Shown: positions 36,372-45,441, counted from the stretch's first letter. The stretch: DNA of 64,000 bases from Bacteroidaceae bacterium (GCA_030843315.1 JAUUPT010000001.1:77826-141825), one strand, 5' to 3'. The notes: a model not told the origin generated them from the sequence alone. Program-made: numbers and translations.

Positions 36372-38852
36372 ATGAAACTAAGATTATCGACTCTGTTTTT
36401 GGGCGCAGCCGCTGTATTAAGCAGTTGTGGAGCACCTCAAAACACTGCAAGTGAAAAGAGTGAGCTGCGTGCACCGGCTTACCCGTTGGTAACGATCGAC
36501 CCATATACCAGTGCATGGGCGTTTACCGACAATCTGTACGACGGCTCTGTGAAACACTGGACCGGCAAAGACTTCCCGCTGATTGGCGTGGTCAAGGTAG
36601 ATGGCGAGGTATATCGCTTCATGGGAACCGAAGAACTGGAACTTACTCCAATCGTAAAAACCTCCGAACAAGGACAGTGGAGAGGTAAATATACTACCAA
36701 GAAACCTGCGGACGGCTGGCAGAATGCCGGCTTCAACGATGCTGCCTGGAAAGAGGGCGAAGCTGCCTTCGGTACAATGGAGAATGAAAGCACCGCCAAG
36801 ACACAGTGGGGTGAAGAATACATCTGGGTGCGCCGTGACGTCGATATCCAGGACGACCTGCAAGGCAAGAACGTATATCTGGAATATTCGCACGATGATG
36901 ACGCCATCATCTACGTGAATGGTGTGAAGGTGGCCGATACCGGAAACTCGGCAAAGAAGCATGTACGCACCAAACTGTCGGATGAAGCCGTAGCTACCTT
37001 GAAGCAGGGCAAGAACCTGATTGCAGCTTATTGCAACAACCGTGTAGGTAATGGTTTGATAGACTTCGGTTTGCTGGTAGAGCAGGATAACACCCAGCAC
37101 TTCCCGCAGACTGCCGTTCAGAAATCGGTAGATGTGCAGGCGATGCAGACGAAGTACGCATTCACTTGCGGCCCGGTAGACCTGGACCTGACATTCACCG
37201 CTCCGCTTTTCATGGATAATCTGGACTTGATGTCTCGTCCGGTGAACTACCTGACGTATGAAGTGACTGCCAATGACGGCAAGAAGCACAATGTAGAGTT
37301 CTACTTTGAAGCTGCTCCGCAATGGGCACTCGACCAGCCTTATCAGGAAGCAGTAGCCGAAACCTTCACCGAAGGCGACATGACTTATCTGAAAACCGGA
37401 AGCCGCAACCAGGAAATCCTGGGTAAGAAAGGCGACGATGTACGCATCGACTGGGGTTACTTCTATATGGCAGCCGACAAGGCAAACAGCGCATCTGCCA
37501 CAGGTGATGGAAAGGCGATGAGAAAGAGTTTCATCGACGGCGCACTGGCTTCATCTGCAACTGAAGGCCATGACAAACTGGCGTTGGTATACACGCTGGG
37601 CGAAACCCAAAAGGCGGAAGGACACTTACTGCTGGGATATGACGATATCTATTCCATCCAATACTTCGGAGAGAACCTGCGTCCTTACTGGAACCGTAGC
37701 GGCAGCGAAACCATTCTGTCCCAGTTCCAGAAAGCTGAGAAGGAATATAAAACTCTGATGGACAAATGTGCTGCCTTCGATGCCAAACTGATGAAAGAAG
37801 CTACCGAAGCGGGGGGACGCAAATATGCAGAACTCTGTGCATTGGCTTACAGACAAGCCATTGCCGCTCATAAATTGGTAGAGGCTCCTAACAAAGACCT
37901 GTTGTTCCTTTCAAAAGAAAACTTCAGTAATGGTTCTATCGGTACGGTAGACATCACTTATCCTTCTTCTCCTATGTTCCTGGTCTACAACACCGAGTTG
38001 GCAAAAGGCCTGATGAACCATATCTTCTATTACAGCGAAAGCGGAAAATGGAATAAACCGTTTGCTGCCCACGATGTAGGTACCTATCCGATGGCAAACG
38101 GCCAGACTTATGGCGGCGATATGCCGATAGAAGAATCAGGCAATATGCTTATTGTGACTGCTGCCATTGCCGCTGTAGAAAAGAATGCCGACTATGCACA
38201 GAAGCATTGGGACGTATTGACTATCTGGACCGATTACCTGGCAGAATACGGACTCGACCCGGAGAACCAATTGTGTACGGACGACTTTGCCGGACACTTT
38301 GCACACAATGCCAACCTCTCTATCAAGGCTATCCTTGGTGTTGCTTCTTATGGCTATATGGCTGATATGCTGGGCAAGAAAGATATTGCTGAAAAGTATA
38401 CGCAGAAAGCTAAAGAGATGGCTGCCGAATGGGTGAAGATGGCCGATGGCGGTGATCATTACCGCCTGACCTTCGACAAGGCGGGCACTTGGAGCCAGAA
38501 GTATAACCTGGTATGGGATAAGTTGATGAAGATGGGTATATTCCCCGAAACAATCGCCCAGAAGGAGATTCCTTACTATCTCGGCAAGCAGAACAAATAT
38601 GGTTTGCCTTTGGACAACCGCGAGACATATACCAAGACCGACTGGATTATGTGGACGGCTACAATGGCTTCGGATAAGGCTACCTTCGAGAAATTCATCG
38701 ACCCGGTTTACCTGTTCATGAATGAAACGACAGACCGTGTGCCGATGTCCGACTGGGTATTCACCGATAGCCCTAACCAAAGAGGATTCCAGGCCCGTTC
38801 GGTAGTAGGCGGATATTATATCAAACTGCTTGAGAAGAAATTGAATAAATGA
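36372..38852 (+). CDS. Glutaminase A-like (DUF4965/DUF1793) lipoprotein
   Basis: The 826-residue protein has a lipoprotein signal (AAAVLSSC) followed by an N-terminal DUF5127/DUF4964-type beta domain, an inserted galactose-binding-like sandwich (NVYLEYSHDDDAIIYVNGVKV, about residues 95-240), and a C-terminal helical domain (about 480-820) with AAHDVGTYP, MPIEESGNMLI, CTDDFAGHFAHNANLSIKAI and QRGFQARSVVGGYY, matching the GtaA glutaminase family. Fungal relatives were named glutaminases, but this one is embedded among glycan-degrading enzymes and has an (alpha/alpha)6-type helical domain, so a glycoside-directed role is plausible. It overlaps the GH92 gene by 4 bp (ATGA), implying translational coupling. 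Confidence 0.82.
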   Translation: MKLRLSTLFLGAAAVLSSCGAPQNTASEKSELRAPAYPLVTIDPYTSAWAFTDNLYDGSVKHWTGKDFPLIGVVKVDGEVYRFMGTEELELTPIVKTSEQGQWRGKYTTKKPADGWQNAGFNDAAWKEGEAAFGTMENESTAKTQWGEEYIWVRRDVDIQDDLQGKNVYLEYSHDDDAIIYVNGVKVADTGNSAKKHVRTKLSDEAVATLKQGKNLIAAYCNNRVGNGLIDFGLLVEQDNTQHFPQTAVQKSVDVQAMQTKYAFTCGPVDLDLTFTAPLFMDNLDLMSRPVNYLTYEVTANDGKKHNVEFYFEAAPQWALDQPYQEAVAETFTEGDMTYLKTGSRNQEILGKKGDDVRIDWGYFYMAADKANSASATGDGKAMRKSFIDGALASSATEGHDKLALVYTLGETQKAEGHLLLGYDDIYSIQYFGENLRPYWNRSGSETILSQFQKAEKEYKTLMDKCAAFDAKLMKEATEAGGRKYAELCALAYRQAIAAHKLVEAPNKDLLFLSKENFSNGSIGTVDITYPSSPMFLVYNTELAKGLMNHIFYYSESGKWNKPFAAHDVGTYPMANGQTYGGDMPIEESGNMLIVTAAIAAVEKNADYAQKHWDVLTIWTDYLAEYGLDPENQLCTDDFAGHFAHNANLSIKAILGVASYGYMADMLGKKDIAEKYTQKAKEMAAEWVKMADGGDHYRLTFDKAGTWSQKYNLVWDKLMKMGIFPETIAQKEIPYYLGKQNKYGLPLDNRETYTKTDWIMWTATMASDKATFEKFIDPVYLFMNETTDRVPMSDWVFTDSPNQRGFQARSVVGGYYIKLLEKKLNK

Positions 38853-41137
38853 AAAAGATAGCACTGTTATTGATAGGTGTGCTGGGTATTGCATTCAGTG
38901 CTTTGGCTAAAACTGTGACCGAACCGGTGGACTATGTCAGTCCACTGGTGGGCACACAGTCCAAGCATTCTTTGTCTACGGGTAACACGTATCCTGCCAT
39001 CGCTCTGCCCTGGGGAATGAACTTCTGGGTGCCGCAAACCGGAAAGATGGGAGATGGCTGGGCATATACGTACGATGCCGACAAGATAAGGGGCTTCAAA
39101 CAGACACACCAGCCCAGTCCGTGGATCAATGACTACGGACAATTTGCCATTATGCCCGTCAGCGGGAAGGTGGTATTCGATGAGGATCAGCGTGCCAGTT
39201 GGTTTTCGCACAAGGCGGAGATTGCCAAACCCTATTATTATAAGGTATACCTGGCAGACCATGACATAACCACTGAGTTTGCACCGACCAGCCGTGCTGC
39301 CATTTTCCGCTTCACCTTCCCTGAGAGCAAGGACTCTTATGTGGTGGTGGATGCACTGGATGGAGGTTCGTACCTGAAGGTGATTCCCGAAGAAAACAAG
39401 ATTATCGGCTATACTACGAAGAATAGCGGCGGTGTGCCCGAGAATTTTAAGAACTACTTCGTACTGGTGTTCGACAAGCCGTTTACTTTTACGGCGGCAG
39501 TCAGCAATGGCAATATCTGTCCGGGAGAGTTGGAAGCCAACGACAAGCATGCAGGCGGTATCATCGGATTCTCTACCAAGAAAGGGGAGACGGTGAATGT
39601 GCGGGTAGCTTCTTCCTTTATCAGCTTTGAGCAGGCGGAACAGAACCTGAAAGAACTGAAAAAAGATGACCTGGAAACAGTGACTGCCAAAGGCCGCCAG
39701 GAATGGAACAAAGTGCTGGGACGCATCGAGGTGGAAGATGACAACTGGGATCACCTGCGCACGTTCTATTCGTGCCTGTACCGTTCGGTTCTGTTCCCCC
39801 GCAGTTTCTACGAACTGGATGCCAAAGGCGCTCCGATACATTACAGCCCTTATAATGGACAGGTGTTGCCGGGGTATATGTTTACGGATACCGGTTTTTG
39901 GGATACCTTCCGTTGCCTGTTCCCGTTCCTGAATCTGATGTATCCTTCTATGAACGAGAAGATGCAGGAAGGGCTGGCCAATACATATAAAGAAAGCGGA
40001 TTCCTGCCGGAGTGGGCAAGTCCCGGCCATAGAGGCTGCATGGTGGGCAATAATTCGGCTTCTATCGTTGCCGACGCTTATCTGAAAGGGCTGAAAGGAT
40101 ATGATATCGAAACCCTTTGGGAGGCGGTTCAGCATGGAGCGAATGCCGTTCATCCGCAGATTCCCTCTACCGGAAGACTGGGATATGAATACTATAATAA
40201 GTTGGGATATGTTCCTTATAACGTCGGTATCAATGAGAATGCCGCCCGTACGTTGGAGTATGCTTATGATGACTGGTGCATCTACCGCTTGGGCAAGGCG
40301 CTGAACAAGCCGGAAGAGGAGATTGCCGTTTATGCCAAACGCGCCATGAACTACAAGAACCTCTACGATAAAGAGCACAAACTGATGCGTGGCAAGAATG
40401 CCGACGGACAATTCCAGTCGCCCTTTAATCCCTTGAAGTGGGGAGATGCCTTTACCGAAGGAAATAGCTGGCACTATACGTGGTCTGTATTCCATGACCC
40501 GCAAGGGCTGATAGACCTGATGGGAGGAAAGGATGGATTCAACCAGATGATGGACTCCGTATTTATCCTGCCACCGGTATTCGACGACAGTTATTACGGA
40601 GGTGTTATCCACGAGATACGCGAAATGCAGATTATGAACATGGGGCAGTATGCACATGGCAACCAGCCTATCCAGCATATGCTCTACCTGTACAACTATT
40701 CCGGCCAACCCTGGAAAGCCCAGTATTGGATACGCGAGGTGATGGATAAGCTCTATACACCTGCACCGGACGGTTATTGCGGCGATGAAGACAACGGTCA
40801 GACCTCGGCATGGTATGTGTTTTCGGCAATGGGTTTCTATCCGGTTTGTCCGGGAACCGACCAGTATGTGCTGGGCACTCCTTACTTCAAACAGATGAAG
40901 CTTCATCTTGAGAATGGAAAGACGGTGACCATCAGCGCGTCCGACAATGACGGAGCGAACCGCTATATCAGTTCGATGACCGTCAACGGCAAGTCGGTGT
41001 CCCGCAATTATCTGACCCATAAAGAGCTGACAGGCGGGGCAAAGGTGATGATGAGAATGTCGTCCCAGCCCAACAAGCAGAGAGGTGTACGTGAATCGGA
41101 TTTCCCGTATTCATTCTCAAGGGAGATGAATAAATAA
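38849..41137 (+). CDS. GH92 family alpha-mannosidase
   Basis: The 762-residue secreted enzyme (signal peptide LLLIGVLGIAFSALA) shows the GH92 layout: N-terminal beta-sandwich beginning VDYVSPLVGT, then the helical catalytic domain. The probable acid is Glu537 (AFTEGNSWHYTW), and the base motif GDEDNGQTSAWYVFSAMG is at 645-661. GH92 enzymes are calcium-dependent inverting exo-alpha-mannosidases. The +1-site region reads AHGNQPIQHM, with Gln where the second GH92 of the locus has Glu. Translation is coupled to the glutaminase-like gene through an ATGA overlap. Confidence 0.92.
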   Translation: MKKIALLLIGVLGIAFSALAKTVTEPVDYVSPLVGTQSKHSLSTGNTYPAIALPWGMNFWVPQTGKMGDGWAYTYDADKIRGFKQTHQPSPWINDYGQFAIMPVSGKVVFDEDQRASWFSHKAEIAKPYYYKVYLADHDITTEFAPTSRAAIFRFTFPESKDSYVVVDALDGGSYLKVIPEENKIIGYTTKNSGGVPENFKNYFVLVFDKPFTFTAAVSNGNICPGELEANDKHAGGIIGFSTKKGETVNVRVASSFISFEQAEQNLKELKKDDLETVTAKGRQEWNKVLGRIEVEDDNWDHLRTFYSCLYRSVLFPRSFYELDAKGAPIHYSPYNGQVLPGYMFTDTGFWDTFRCLFPFLNLMYPSMNEKMQEGLANTYKESGFLPEWASPGHRGCMVGNNSASIVADAYLKGLKGYDIETLWEAVQHGANAVHPQIPSTGRLGYEYYNKLGYVPYNVGINENAARTLEYAYDDWCIYRLGKALNKPEEEIAVYAKRAMNYKNLYDKEHKLMRGKNADGQFQSPFNPLKWGDAFTEGNSWHYTWSVFHDPQGLIDLMGGKDGFNQMMDSVFILPPVFDDSYYGGVIHEIREMQIMNMGQYAHGNQPIQHMLYLYNYSGQPWKAQYWIREVMDKLYTPAPDGYCGDEDNGQTSAWYVFSAMGFYPVCPGTDQYVLGTPYFKQMKLHLENGKTVTISASDNDGANRYISSMTVNGKSVSRNYLTHKELTGGAKVMMRMSSQPNKQRGVRESDFPYSFSREMNK

Positions 41138-41160
41138 GTATCTGATAAAATTGATATACG

Positions 41161-42288
41161 ATGAAGAAAGTAGTAATGTGGGCACTCACTGCCCTTTTGG
41201 TAACCGCTTGTGCCGGAACTAAGGTAGAGGTTACCGAGTCCGGTCTGTTGAAGAGTAACTTCCAGACCGAGGTGAACGGAAAGAAAACCGACTTGTACAT
41301 ACTCCGTAACAAGAATAATATGGAAGTTTGTGTTACTAACTTCGGCGGACGTATCGTATCGGTGATGGTACCTGATAAAGATGGGAATATGCGTGACGTG
41401 GTTCTGGGTTTCGACTCCATACAAGACTATATCAGCCAGCCGTCGGACTTCGGTGCCAGCATCGGCCGCTATGCCAACCGCATTAATCAGGGACAGTTTA
41501 CGCTCGACGGTGTGGAATATCGCTTGCCGCGCAATAACTTCGGTCACTGCCTGCATGGAGGTCCCAAAGGGTTCCAGTACCAGGTGTATGATGCCGTGCA
41601 GACGAGCCCGCAGGAGCTGACTCTCACTTACCTGGCAAAGGACGGTGAGGAAGGTTTTCCGGGAAACATCACCTGCAAGGTATTTATGGAATTGACCGAT
41701 GACAATGCCATCGATATCCGCTATGAAGCGGAGACAGACCGGCCTACCGTTGTCAACATGACCAATCACTCTTATTTCAACCTCGACGGAGATGCCGCCA
41801 GCAATGCCGACCATCTGCTGACTGTCGATGCCGATTATTATACTCCGGTAGACAGCACCTTTATGACTACCGGCGAGATAGCTCCGGTAGAAGGTACTCC
41901 GATGGATTTCCGTACGCCGACCCCGGTAGGAGCGCATTTGGTTTCCGATTCTGATTTTGTACAGTTGAAGAATGGTCTCGGTTACGACCACAACTGGGTA
42001 CTGAATACCCAAGGCGATATCTCCCGCAAGGCAGCTACGCTCCAATCGCCCAAAACGGGCATCACGCTGGATGTGTACACCAACGAGCCGGGTATCCAAG
42101 TCTATTCGGGTAATTTCCTGGATGGTTCTCAGAGTGGAAAGAAGGGGATTGTTTATCAACGCCGTGCTTCCGTCTGCCTGGAAACACAGCACTATCCCGA
42201 CAGTCCTAACAAACCGGATTGGCCTTCGGTGGTGTTGCGACCGGGTGAGAAATACAACAGTCACTGTATCTTTAAGTTTTCACGATGA
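41161..42288 (+). CDS. galM: Aldose 1-epimerase (mutarotase) lipoprotein
   Basis: The 375-residue protein has a GalM beta-sandwich fold (NFGGRIVSVMVPD, GRYANRI, HCLHGGPKGF, NHSYFNLDGDAASNADHLL, and the C-terminal Glu region QVYSGNFLDG). It interconverts alpha and beta anomers of free aldoses, classically galactose. Unusually for a mutarotase it carries a lipoprotein signal (LLVTACAG, Cys17), so it acts outside the cytoplasm on sugars released by the locus enzymes. It is 23 bp after GH92 and is the last gene before a strong terminator at 42303. Confidence 0.92.
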   Translation: MKKVVMWALTALLVTACAGTKVEVTESGLLKSNFQTEVNGKKTDLYILRNKNNMEVCVTNFGGRIVSVMVPDKDGNMRDVVLGFDSIQDYISQPSDFGASIGRYANRINQGQFTLDGVEYRLPRNNFGHCLHGGPKGFQYQVYDAVQTSPQELTLTYLAKDGEEGFPGNITCKVFMELTDDNAIDIRYEAETDRPTVVNMTNHSYFNLDGDAASNADHLLTVDADYYTPVDSTFMTTGEIAPVEGTPMDFRTPTPVGAHLVSDSDFVQLKNGLGYDHNWVLNTQGDISRKAATLQSPKTGITLDVYTNEPGIQVYSGNFLDGSQSGKKGIVYQRRASVCLETQHYPDSPNKPDWPSVVLRPGEKYNSHCIFKFSR

Positions 42289-42302
42289 TAGCATAACAAA
42301 GA

Positions 42303-42343
42303 GAAGAGGGTTCACTTCAAAACAAAGTGCGCCCTCTTTTTTT
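42303..42343 (+). terminator. Rho-independent terminator of the SusC-to-GalM operon
   Basis: AGAGGG (42305-42310) pairs with CCCTCT (42332-42337), with an inner CACTT/AAGTG pairing, followed by a run of T through 42343. It separates the main operon from the second GH92 gene. Confidence 0.85.
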
Positions 42344-42350
42344 ATGCTAT

Positions 42351-42384
42351 CTTGCTAAAATAAATCAGATTTCTTGTATCTTTC
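42351..42384 (+). promoter_or_regulatory. Possible promoter of the second GH92 gene
   Basis: CTTG (42351-42354), 22 bp, then TATCTTTC (42377-42384): each element is one base off the Bacteroides consensus. It lies just after the operon terminator and 37 bp before the start codon. Confidence 0.4.
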
Positions 42385-42420
42385 TCGCGTGATAGAAAAT
42401 AAGCAGATATGAACTATATT

Positions 42421-44796
42421 ATGAAGAAGAAATTAGCTTTGATGGTTATGGCGGCGGCAACTCTGTCCGCCATAGCCCAGCAACCGGTGGACTATGTGAA
42501 CCCGATTATTGGCACGAACGGTATGGGGCACACCTTTCCCGGTGCTTGCACACCTTTCGGAGCGGTACAGCTAAGCCCCGACACAGATACGATTCCGCAC
42601 AATGTGAACGGAGCTTATCAAAAGAATGCCTATGAATACTGTGCCGGCTACCAGTATCGTGATAAAACGATTGTCGGCTTTAGCCATACACATCTCAGCG
42701 GTACGGGGCATTCGGATTTGGGAGACATTCTGCTGATGCCTGCTACGGGCGAACTGAAACTGAATCCCGGACAGGCGGAGCATCCCGACGAAGGATACCG
42801 TTCACGTTTCACCCATGCTACGGAAAAGGCAGCTCCTGGCTACTACGAAGTCATGCTGGACGATTATGGCATTAAAGCGCAACTAACCGCTACCCAACGG
42901 GTAGGCATACATAAATACACCTTCCCCAAAGGTGAAGACGGCCATCTGATTCTGGACCTGGTGCAAGGCATCTATAACTACGACGGTAAAGTGCTGTGGG
43001 CAAACCTCCGGGTAGAGAACGATACATTGCTGACGGGCTATCGCATCACAAACGGCTGGGCACGTACCAACTATACTTATTTCGCCATTTCCCTGTCCCA
43101 ACCGATCAGGGATTATGGATATAAGGACCTGGAGAAGCCAAAGTACAATGGTTTCTGGCGGCGCTTCAAGCAGGAGAAGAACTTCCCCGAAATGACCGGT
43201 CGCAAGATTGTTGCCTATTTCAACTTCGATACGGCTGAAGAACCGGAATTGGTGGTGAAAGTTGCGCTTTCGGCTGTCAGCACGGAAGGAGCCGTTAAGA
43301 ATCTGCGTGCCGAAGCATCCGGCAAGAGCTTCGAGCAGCTGGCAGAGGCTGCCCGGGCAGACTGGAACAATGAGCTGGATCATTTTGAGATAGAAGGCAC
43401 ACCGGACCAGAAGGCGATGTTCTATACCTCACTTTATCACACGATGATTAATCCATCGGTATATATGGATGTAGACGGGGCGTATCGTGGCTTGGATCAT
43501 AACATTCATCAGGCAAACGGCTTTACAAACTATACCATTTTCTCCCTTTGGGATACTTACCGTGCCGAACATCCGTTCCTGAATCTGATAAAACCGGAAC
43601 GCAATGGTGACATGGTGGCATCGATGATAAAGCACGAACAGCAAAGCGTGCATGGTATGCTGCCCGTCTGGAGTCTGATGGGGAATGAAAACTGGTGTAT
43701 GAGCGGTTATCATGCTGTGTCTGTATTGGCGGATGCAATCACCAAAGGAGTCTTTTCGGATGTAGATGAAGCATTGGCGGCGATGGTCAGTACCTCTACC
43801 GTCCCTTATTATGAAGGTGTGGCGGACTATATGAAACTGGGCTATGTCCCCTTGGATAAGAGTGCTACGGCTGCTTCTTCCACACTGGAATATGCGTATG
43901 ATGACTGGACGATTTACCAGACAGCTATGAAGGCAGGCAACAAAGAATTGGCGGAGACTTATCGCAAACGCGCCTTGAATTTCTGTAATATCTATGATAC
44001 GGGCACCGGCTTTGCCCGTCCCCGCTATAGTGATGGTTCGTTCAAGAAAGAGTTCGATGTCTTGCAGACTTATGGTGAAGGTTTTATCGAGGGTAATTCC
44101 TATAACTTCTCTTTCCATGTGCCGCATGATGTATTCGGCATGATGGAACTGATGGGAGGAGAAAAGGCGTTCGTCGGAAAGTTGGATGAACTATTCTCTA
44201 TGCACCTGCCGGAGAAATATTACGAAGACAATGAAGACATCACGGAAGAGTGCCTGGTTGGCGGATATGTGCATGGTAACGAACCGAGCCATCACGTCCC
44301 TTACCTCTATGCCTGGACTTCCCAACCGTGGAAAACGCAATATTGGTTACGCGAAATCCTGAACAAGATGTATCGGAATGACATCAACGGACTGGGCGGA
44401 AATGATGATTGCGGACAAATGTCGGCATGGTATCTGTTCTCTGTAATGGGATTTTATCCGGTTTGTCCCGGAACGGATCAGTATGTGCTGGGAGCTCCTT
44501 ATCTGCCCTGTGTGAAGTTGAAACTTCCGAATGGAAAGACGCTGGAAATCAAAGCGCCGGGCGCGAGTGACAAGAAGCGCTATGTACAATCGTTAAAGAT
44601 AAACGGAGTGGTATATGATAAAATGTACGTCACGCACAATGACATTCTGCAAGGTGGAGTATGGGAATTCAAGATGGGTTCTGCTCCCAACAAGCATCGT
44701 GGATTATCTGCGGAAGATAAACCGTATTCATTGACGAATGGCATAAATTATTTTTCCCAGTTAGGAAAATATATTTTCCTAACTGGGAAAAAATAG
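42421..44796 (+). CDS. GH92 family alpha-mannosidase
   Basis: The 791-residue secreted enzyme (signal peptide LALMVMAAATLSAIA) begins VDYVNPIIGTNGMGHTFPGACTPFG, a strong GH92 signature, and ends with the base motif GGNDDCGQMSAWYLFSVMG; the probable acid is Glu557 (FIEGNSYNFSF). The HGNEPSHHVPYLY motif, with a Glu near the +1 subsite, differs from the HGNQPIQH of the other GH92. In characterised GH92 enzymes such residues help set linkage preference, so the two copies may cut different alpha-mannosidic bonds. An in-frame ATG at 42409 would add four residues. The last residues (YFSQLGKYIFLTGKK) are encoded by a perfect 40-bp palindrome. The gene has its own probable promoter. Confidence 0.92.
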   Translation: MKKKLALMVMAAATLSAIAQQPVDYVNPIIGTNGMGHTFPGACTPFGAVQLSPDTDTIPHNVNGAYQKNAYEYCAGYQYRDKTIVGFSHTHLSGTGHSDLGDILLMPATGELKLNPGQAEHPDEGYRSRFTHATEKAAPGYYEVMLDDYGIKAQLTATQRVGIHKYTFPKGEDGHLILDLVQGIYNYDGKVLWANLRVENDTLLTGYRITNGWARTNYTYFAISLSQPIRDYGYKDLEKPKYNGFWRRFKQEKNFPEMTGRKIVAYFNFDTAEEPELVVKVALSAVSTEGAVKNLRAEASGKSFEQLAEAARADWNNELDHFEIEGTPDQKAMFYTSLYHTMINPSVYMDVDGAYRGLDHNIHQANGFTNYTIFSLWDTYRAEHPFLNLIKPERNGDMVASMIKHEQQSVHGMLPVWSLMGNENWCMSGYHAVSVLADAITKGVFSDVDEALAAMVSTSTVPYYEGVADYMKLGYVPLDKSATAASSTLEYAYDDWTIYQTAMKAGNKELAETYRKRALNFCNIYDTGTGFARPRYSDGSFKKEFDVLQTYGEGFIEGNSYNFSFHVPHDVFGMMELMGGEKAFVGKLDELFSMHLPEKYYEDNEDITEECLVGGYVHGNEPSHHVPYLYAWTSQPWKTQYWLREILNKMYRNDINGLGGNDDCGQMSAWYLFSVMGFYPVCPGTDQYVLGAPYLPCVKLKLPNGKTLEIKAPGASDKKRYVQSLKINGVVYDKMYVTHNDILQGGVWEFKMGSAPNKHRGLSAEDKPYSLTNGINYFSQLGKYIFLTGKK
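44752..44791. repeat. Perfect 40-bp palindrome inside the GH92 3' end
   Basis: Positions 44752-44770 and 44773-44791 are exact reverse complements around a central AT; the stop codon is at 44794-44796. The sequence codes for the final residues of the GH92 protein. It lacks a good T-tract, so it may act as an mRNA 3'-end stabiliser or as one half of a terminator with the hairpin at 44811. Confidence 0.8.
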
Positions 44797-44810
44797 GAGA
44801 TATAAACAGG

Positions 44811-44840
44811 AGGCTATCCACTTAACGGATAGCCTTATAT
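44811..44840. terminator. Hairpin between convergent GH92 and cold-shock genes
   Basis: AGGCTATCC and GGATAGCCT pair around a 7-nt loop between two convergent genes. The downstream sequence on plus is TATATCATTT, so termination strength is uncertain. Confidence 0.55.
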
Positions 44841-44845
44841 CATTT

Positions 44846-45370
44846 CTACATATTAGTCTCAGTATCCTTTTCTGTTTCTGTTTCTATGGGCTCCTTTTCT
44901 ACAGGTGCCTTTTCTACAGGTGCAGGTGCCTTCTCTATAGCAACATTTACTGCATTTATTCCTTTGGGGCCACGCTCCAGGTCGAATGTCACGATATTGT
45001 TTTCTGCAATATTCGTAAGTGCATTATTGATGTGGAAGAAGTATTTTTCGACTCCTGAAAGGCTTTTGATGAACCCGAAGCCTTTGGATGTGTTGAAGTA
45101 TTCTACCCGTCCTCTGAGGATAATGGGTTCTTCATCTTCTTTCTTAGGGGTTGAGATAATGATTTCTTCTAACTTTATCTCTTCTTTTTTGATGTTTTCA
45201 TCGGGGGGAGTGGAAGTGAGCATTCCGTTTTCGTCAACATAAGCTATCATATCGTCGAAACTGCTTTTGCTGGATAGCTTTTTCTCTTCTTTCTTTTTCT
45301 GTTTCTCTGCTCGCTTGGCGAGTCTTTTCTTTTCGTTTTCACGCTTGTCTGCGGTGATGGATTTAGCCAT
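44846..45370 (-). CDS. Cold-shock-domain RNA-binding protein with long charged N-terminus
   Basis: The 174-residue protein has three parts: a Lys/Glu-rich N-terminal segment (1-83), a cold-shock domain (about 84-147) with RNP1 KGFGFI (96-101) and RNP2 KYFFHI (109-114), and an acidic/Pro-rich tail with repeated PVEKAPVEKEP. Cold-shock domains bind single-stranded RNA or DNA and remodel RNA structure. It is more than twice the length of bacterial CspA proteins. It lies 71 bp downstream of the RRM protein gene on the same strand, separated by a terminator, so it may depend on read-through or its own promoter. Confidence 0.88.
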   Translation of the reverse strand: MAKSITADKRENEKKRLAKRAEKQKKKEEKKLSSKSSFDDMIAYVDENGMLTSTPPDENIKKEEIKLEEIIISTPKKEDEEPIILRGRVEYFNTSKGFGFIKSLSGVEKYFFHINNALTNIAENNIVTFDLERGPKGINAVNVAIEKAPAPVEKAPVEKEPIETETEKDTETNM

Positions 45371-45393
45371 GTACTTTATATGATTTTAGTTAT

Positions 45394-45429
45394 AAAAAAA
45401 TAGGAGGTATTTAAGCACCTCCTATTTTT
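45394..45429 (-). terminator. Rho-independent terminator of the RRM protein gene
   Basis: Read on the minus strand, AAAAATAGGAGGT and ACCTCCTATTTTT form a 13-bp stem around 8 nt, running into a T stretch (45400-45394). It lies between the RRM and cold-shock genes. Confidence 0.8.
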
Positions 45430-45441
45430 ATTGTAGTAATA

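Noticed and set aside
38867..41020. A 717-codon open frame antisense to the first GH92 gene
   Set aside because: It mirrors GH92 codon structure, has no family motif or sensible start, and the sense strand has complete GH92 signatures and operon coupling.
41008..42264. A 418-codon open frame antisense to aldose epimerase
   Set aside because: There is no signal, motif or promoter, and the sense gene is unambiguous.
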